64,000 nt of DNA from an uncultured Dysgonomonas sp. (GTDB lineage Bacteria; Bacteroidota; Bacteroidia; Bacteroidales; Dysgonomonadaceae). Position numbers and translations under genes: made by a program. Below, piece by piece: positions 60,428 through 64,000 of the stretch. Location of the stretch: assembly GCF_934668725.1 (NCBI RefSeq), contig NZ_CAKUOF010000003.1, forward strand, positions 291,976 to 355,975, written 5' to 3'. The number at the start of each line of letters is the position of its first letter. Position 1 is the first letter of the stretch. The notes below the pieces were generated by a model. It worked only from the letters and a program-made list of their open reading frames with translations. It was not told the origin of the DNA and did no database searches.

Positions 60428-61315
60428 TTATCCCATCTCCCCATGGTCTCTAATTTTCGCCTCACAAATCCGTTTAGTAATATCCCTCAGTAGCTCCACT
60501 TTAGGTAAAAGAGCATCAATATCCTCTTTTGTCACCAAGAACTTAGGATTATAGCGAGCCTCCACATAAGCATCCTTTAAAAGAGTAAACAGCCTCTTTT
60601 CCTCCGGCGTATCACGTGGAAACACCTTAGCCAGTTCATCCGAATGCCGTTTAACCGATGCCGAAAGTTTAGATAGATTATGCTGTTTAGTATTTTTCAA
60701 GGTAAAAGACAAACGAATGGAATAATAATAATTTTCGGTTGCTTGATGAAGTTGAAAAGCAGTGTTTTTATAGAACTCGTCATCATCTTTAGTGTATGTA
60801 AATTTAGCAGTTTCTAAAAATACATTAGCTTTCTTAAACTTGTCATTAAAATACTCCTGTGCCTGTAGTTGTATCTCCTTAAAATTCAGTTTACGTCTGC
60901 GTGCCAGTTTAAACCTGCCACTATCATACAACACGATCCCCTCCTGTTTAAGTTGCGTATAAAAATACCGTCCCTCCTCCAACTGCCTGTTCAATGTCTT
61001 AATATCATCATTAATAAACTGTACAGGCGTTTGCGATTCAGGGTCTTTATAATACAGGTCGTCTATATTATCTAATAAGTTCCCCACCTTCTTATCCGAA
61101 ATACCACTTGTTACCACCAATATATCATAATCCGACATAAACGAAGTAGGAATACCGAACTCCACACGCTCGTCATACACCACATACTTACCTGTGGCAT
61201 AGCTGCCATATAAGATAATAAATTCAGTCTGAGGCAAACGCTTCGTAATCTCATGCACAAGAAAATACAAATCCTCCTGTTTACGTTTTGGCAGATGCAA
61301 TATAGATTTCTTCAT
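60428..61315 (-). CDS. Nucleotidyltransferase-HEPN fusion protein
   Basis: The ATG at 61315 (MKKSILHLPKRKQEDLYFLV) is preferred to an upstream TTG at 61339. The 295-residue protein has an N-terminal minimal nucleotidyltransferase: IILYGSYATGKY, then after an unusually long insert SDYDILVV, giving the GS...DxD catalytic set. A helical HEPN domain (about 150-295) ends with the typical LLKDAYVEARYNPKFLVT. The RNase motif Rx4-6H of toxic HEPNs is not seen. Such pairs often act as toxin/antitoxin or defence modules, with AMPylation of HEPN. Here both are fused, beside a broken integrase. Confidence 0.85.
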   Translation of the reverse strand: MKKSILHLPKRKQEDLYFLVHEITKRLPQTEFIILYGSYATGKYVVYDERVEFGIPTSFMSDYDILVVTSGISDKKVGNLLDNIDDLYYKDPESQTPVQFINDDIKTLNRQLEEGRYFYTQLKQEGIVLYDSGRFKLARRRKLNFKEIQLQAQEYFNDKFKKANVFLETAKFTYTKDDDEFYKNTAFQLHQATENYYYSIRLSFTLKNTKQHNLSKLSASVKRHSDELAKVFPRDTPEEKRLFTLLKDAYVEARYNPKFLVTKEDIDALLPKVELLRDITKRICEAKIRDHGEMG

Positions 61316-61590
61316 AAGAAAGAATTTTGATACGAACAAAAATAGTTAATAATCGGCAAACAACCCTTTGCCTAAACCCTATAATTTTCAAAAGTATTCA
61401 AAAAGCACAAAAAGCAATATAATACTAAAAAATAACCCTTATATTTGTGATAATAAACTCCGTACTGTGATTTTATGTACCCGACACCCCATTATGGGTA
61501 TATGAGCCAAAGCACACAGACGAGCAAGAAGCTAAAAAATAAATAATCACAACAGCTTGCTACCCATAGCAGGCTAAAAAGCGGACGTTT

Positions 61591-61983
61591 ATGAATCAAA
61601 AAAACAATAATTTCAAACATCTGGTCGAACACGCCTGTTCAACCCTCAGCTTGTCCCATACAGTAGTAAAAGAAAAGTATAAGGATTATCCCCTGTGCCT
61701 TATCCAATACAAAGAAAAAGGCAGCAGTTTAGATTATATGGAAGTCAGTTTCGATAACCAAAATGCCTCCCTGACCTTTATTATGGACAAAGAAGATATA
61801 TGTATCTCTGCATCCATCCATTTTTACGATACGAATGATGAAACCCTATTTATCATTTTCTTACGGGTATTCTCCAAATACTATACCTACAGAAAAAAAT
61901 GCTGGATATTAAAAGACGGTTTCTATGTTAAGCTAAATGAATATGAAGACTCAGGCACACACTTTTGTTTCTATAAACTGTAA
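61591..61983 (+). CDS. Conserved-looking hypothetical protein, 130 residues
   Basis: The ORF starts MNQKNNNFKHLVEHACSTLS and ends SGTHFCFYKL. It is divergent from the NTase-HEPN gene and has a plausible -7 box (TATATTTG at 61440-61447) and a clean terminator after it. Beta-rich hydrophobic stretches (DYMEVSFDNQNASLTFIMD, ETLFIIFLRVFSKYYTY) suggest a small globular alpha/beta protein. There is no signal peptide and no family recognised. Its position in the accessory segment suggests cargo. Confidence 0.65.
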   Translation: MNQKNNNFKHLVEHACSTLSLSHTVVKEKYKDYPLCLIQYKEKGSSLDYMEVSFDNQNASLTFIMDKEDICISASIHFYDTNDETLFIIFLRVFSKYYTYRKKCWILKDGFYVKLNEYEDSGTHFCFYKL

Positions 61984-62010
61984 TTATTGATAAATAATAT
62001 ACCGAAAAAT

Positions 62011-62045
62011 GAGCCGGAATATAAAATTATCCGGCTCGTTTTTAT
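62011..62045 (+). terminator. Terminator of the 130-residue ORF
   Basis: GAGCCGGA at 62011-62018 pairs with TCCGGCTC at 62030-62037, followed by GTTTTTATTT. Confidence 0.85.
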
Positions 62046-62240
62046 TTGTTGATCTGAAAGATATGAATGAAACTTAGTAATGTTCCTGCTTCACTCTGTC
62101 AGCAAAAAGAGGTTCAAAAAAACGATAGGTTCTTTGACAAAATTATGAGTAAAATAAAAAACTTAATATACTGGATCATAAATACACTATGATCTATATT
62201 CAAAATCCACCCTTTGGCTTGGCTTATCCCCGGAACATAC

Positions 62241-62570
62241 TTATGCATTAGAATTATTCCAAAAGGCTTCGGGTTCAGTATCCGGTATTTCGATGTTTTT
62301 ATCTATCGGCCTGGGTTTAACCGTAAATAGGACACGAGTTCTTAAGATTGTAAAATCATCATAGTTAACACTGATATTCCCCAATCTTGGAAAAATCCTG
62401 AGAACCTCTCTGGCTTAGGTTATTGTATTGAAATTGGTAGCAAGGGTTGTCCTGTATTCACCACTTTGAATATTTCTTCTCACCTCTTCCATTAGCAGAT
62501 ATCCTCTAGCTTCCAGAATCTCAAATACCTGCTTGGCTAACTCTTTCTTTTTTTGCTGATAGTTTCTCAT
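62241..62570 (-). pseudogene. Small gene interrupted by an in-frame TAA
   Basis: On the minus strand a frame from ATG at 62570 encodes MRNYQQKKKELAKQVFEILE and 31 more residues. It meets TAA at 62417-62415 and continues in the same frame for 57 codons (AREVLRIFPRLGNISVNYDD to EAFWNNSNA) to a final stop at 62241. Both halves look protein-like and nothing else is shifted, so a single substitution (for example GAA or CAA to TAA) would explain it. The intact product would be 109 residues, helical then beta. No family is recognised. Confidence 0.65.
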
Positions 62571-63135
62571 CCTGTTTAATTAAGTCTTGAGATATGTTTA
62601 GAGATCATATTTTGAGGGCACTTATTCTTAGAGATTTGATTCGTAGCTCTATTCTCTAAGCTGTAAAACACACATTAGTAAGTACCTGCATCCATCCCAA
62701 AAAATGTCAGGTACTGTTTTTAAGATGTAAATAGACCCAGTGACTACATAGCTACGAAAATGGTAAACTTTTCCATATTAATCTCTATATCGAAACTTTA
62801 CATACATGTCTCTTCTGCGATTATGAACCCCTGAAGAAACTCTTTTGTTATAGAGTTCCCATGATTATTTTCGATAAACGATATTTAAAGAGTATTTTAT
62901 TTATATGGGGTACCGCCAGCATTTTCCACAAAACTTAATTTAGAACTTCTTTCTGAAACTTCAATAAATGATACTTTACGGATATTTTTAACAACCCAGA
63001 TAATTCTGTTATGTAATGCATTTCTATTATTCTTACTTATCTTTGTAACCATAATAATGAAATGTCCACTTATTTATAGAAATAAGTATATTCTTTCTGT
63101 TAAATATATACTTCTTTCGATATAAAATACTTTAC
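62571..63135. other. Non-coding region with two tandem hairpins before the UbiA-like gene
   Basis: No gene is seen in 565 nt. CTTAGAGA (62627-62634) pairs with TCTCTAAG (62653-62660). AGTACCTG (62681-62688) pairs with CAGGTACT (62708-62715), followed by GTTTTT. A further perfect ACTTATTT/AAATAAGT stem lies at 63068-63087 in the leader of the next gene. Confidence 0.55.
63038..63045 (+). promoter_or_regulatory. Candidate -7 box for the UbiA-like gene
   Basis: TATCTTTG matches TAnnTTTG and would give a leader of about 85 nt containing an 8-bp hairpin. A -33 TTTG is not visible. Confidence 0.45.
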
Positions 63136-64000
63136 ATGGCTAAAACTCTTTATACATATCTGAAATTATTACGTATTCATCAGTGGGTGAAAAATTTCTT
63201 TATTTTTGCTCCCATTTTTTTTCCTTTGACTTCTTGAATCTAGAAGCGTTAATAAATGCACTATATGCATTTATTGGCTTTTCATTTATTGCCAGTTCTA
63301 TATATATAATCAATGACTGGAAAGATGTTGAGCTTGATAGGCAGCATCCTACAAAAAAAGAAAGACCTCTCGCATCGAAGGATATAAGTGTAAGTAATGC
63401 TTTTATGGTATGTATAGCATTGCTAATTCTTGGATTCTCGACCTATTTGTTTATCTTAAAAAACGATATTGCAACCATACTATTATTCTTTTATTTTGTA
63501 CTTAATGTCTTTTATTGTTTTAAATTGAAGCAGTTATCGATTATTGATATTACAATAGTAGCCATCGGTTTTGTTATCCGTCTTTTTATAGGCAGCACTG
63601 TAACCTCAATAGCTTTATCACATTGGATTATTATACTAACATTCCTTCTAGCCTTGTTATTGGTTGTGGGGAAGAGACGTAATGATGTAGTCATTTTTGC
63701 AGAAACGGGTCTAGAAATGAGAAAAAGTATTATCGGCTATAATATTGAGTTTTTAAATACAATAATTACTTCTGTTGTAACTATAATTATTTTCAGCTAT
63801 ATAATGTATACGATATCCTCCGAGGTTATGCTTCGAAACGGAGAGCATTTATATATTACATCATTATTTGTAATTCTTGGATTATTCAGATATCTTCAAG
63901 CTATTTTCGTAGAAAAAAAGGGCGATAGTCCGACTAAATTGGTTCTTAAAGACCGATTTTTACAAATCACGATCTTATGTTGGATAGTATCATTTATGTT
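63136..64000 (+). pseudogene. UbiA-family prenyltransferase (decaprenyl-phosphate phosphoribosyltransferase-like), frameshifted and partial
   Basis: The start MAKTLYTYLKLLRIHQWVKN leads into a T8 run (63215-63222) and a TGA at 63235. One extra T would give PIFFSFDFLNLEALINALYA and join a frame that is open from 63225 to the window edge. That frame has NDWKDVELDRQHPTKKERPL (the NDxxD Mg2+-binding motif), several membrane helices and LLVVGKRRNDVVIF. The order fits membrane UbiA proteins that transfer phosphoribose to polyprenyl phosphate. Whether the shift is a true mutation, slippage-based switching or a read error is unknown. Confidence 0.8.

Noticed and set aside
58700..64000. A right attachment repeat of the tRNA-Leu 3' end
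   Set aside because: No second copy of the tRNA 3' end was found by eye within the window; the element's other border is not assigned.

Overview
The window comes from an AT-rich genome of the phylum Bacteroidota, most likely order Bacteroidales and plausibly close to Dysgonomonas (the genus is a guess). The evidence is a SusC/SusD pair, other TonB-dependent receptors, lipoproteins with Bacteroidota-type signal peptides, A/T-rich start regions that mostly lack a Shine-Dalgarno sequence, promoters of the TTTG-N19-TAnnTTTG type, and an IntDOT-like integrase.

Layout. 1-7 kb: a secreted protein of unknown role and an orphan SusD/SusC pair read leftwards. 7-13 kb: rlmH, a two-gene TonB receptor/lipoprotein operon, and a TrmH-family rRNA methyltransferase. 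13-32 kb: mainly leftward housekeeping operons. These are sigma-54 activator/lptE/TPR/secG; plsC-like; rpe/comEC/nrnA/DUF4827/glmM; DUF1294; nspC; thrA; an S41 protease-like lipoprotein; a YrdC/Sua5 gene; and fabI. 32-47 kb: the rightward translation and transcription block rpsU-xerC-hpf, then tRNA Thr-Tyr-Gly-Thr, tuf, tRNA-Trp, secE, nusG, rplKAJL, rpoB and rpoC. 47-54.7 kb: two very small ORFs, an adhesin-like lipoprotein, and a giant alpha-2-macroglobulin-like lipoprotein. 54.7-58.6 kb: a GC-richer structured intergenic block, a terminase-small-subunit-like HTH protein, an Nramp transporter and a GT2 glycosyltransferase. 58.6-64 kb: an eroded accessory region that begins at tRNA-Leu(TAG). 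It holds a truncated integrase, a nucleotidyltransferase-HEPN protein, an unknown ORF, a small gene with an in-frame stop, and a frameshifted UbiA-family gene cut by the window edge.

The most unusual signals are not classical genes. (1) A conserved intergenic element of about 65-78 bp occurs at least five times, always 5' of a gene and in that gene's orientation; three copies share exactly the same 45-nt spacing in their 3' half. (2) A second family of short palindromes (GGTCTNAGACC type) lies just upstream of several leftward start codons. (3) The S41 protease-like protein has lost both catalytic residues (Ser to Gly, Lys to Arg). (4) hpf, three genes into the rpsU locus, carries a perfect Shine-Dalgarno in a genome that hardly uses them. 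(5) The distal accessory segment shows three separate gene-breaking events. No CRISPR array, rRNA gene or complete insertion sequence was seen.
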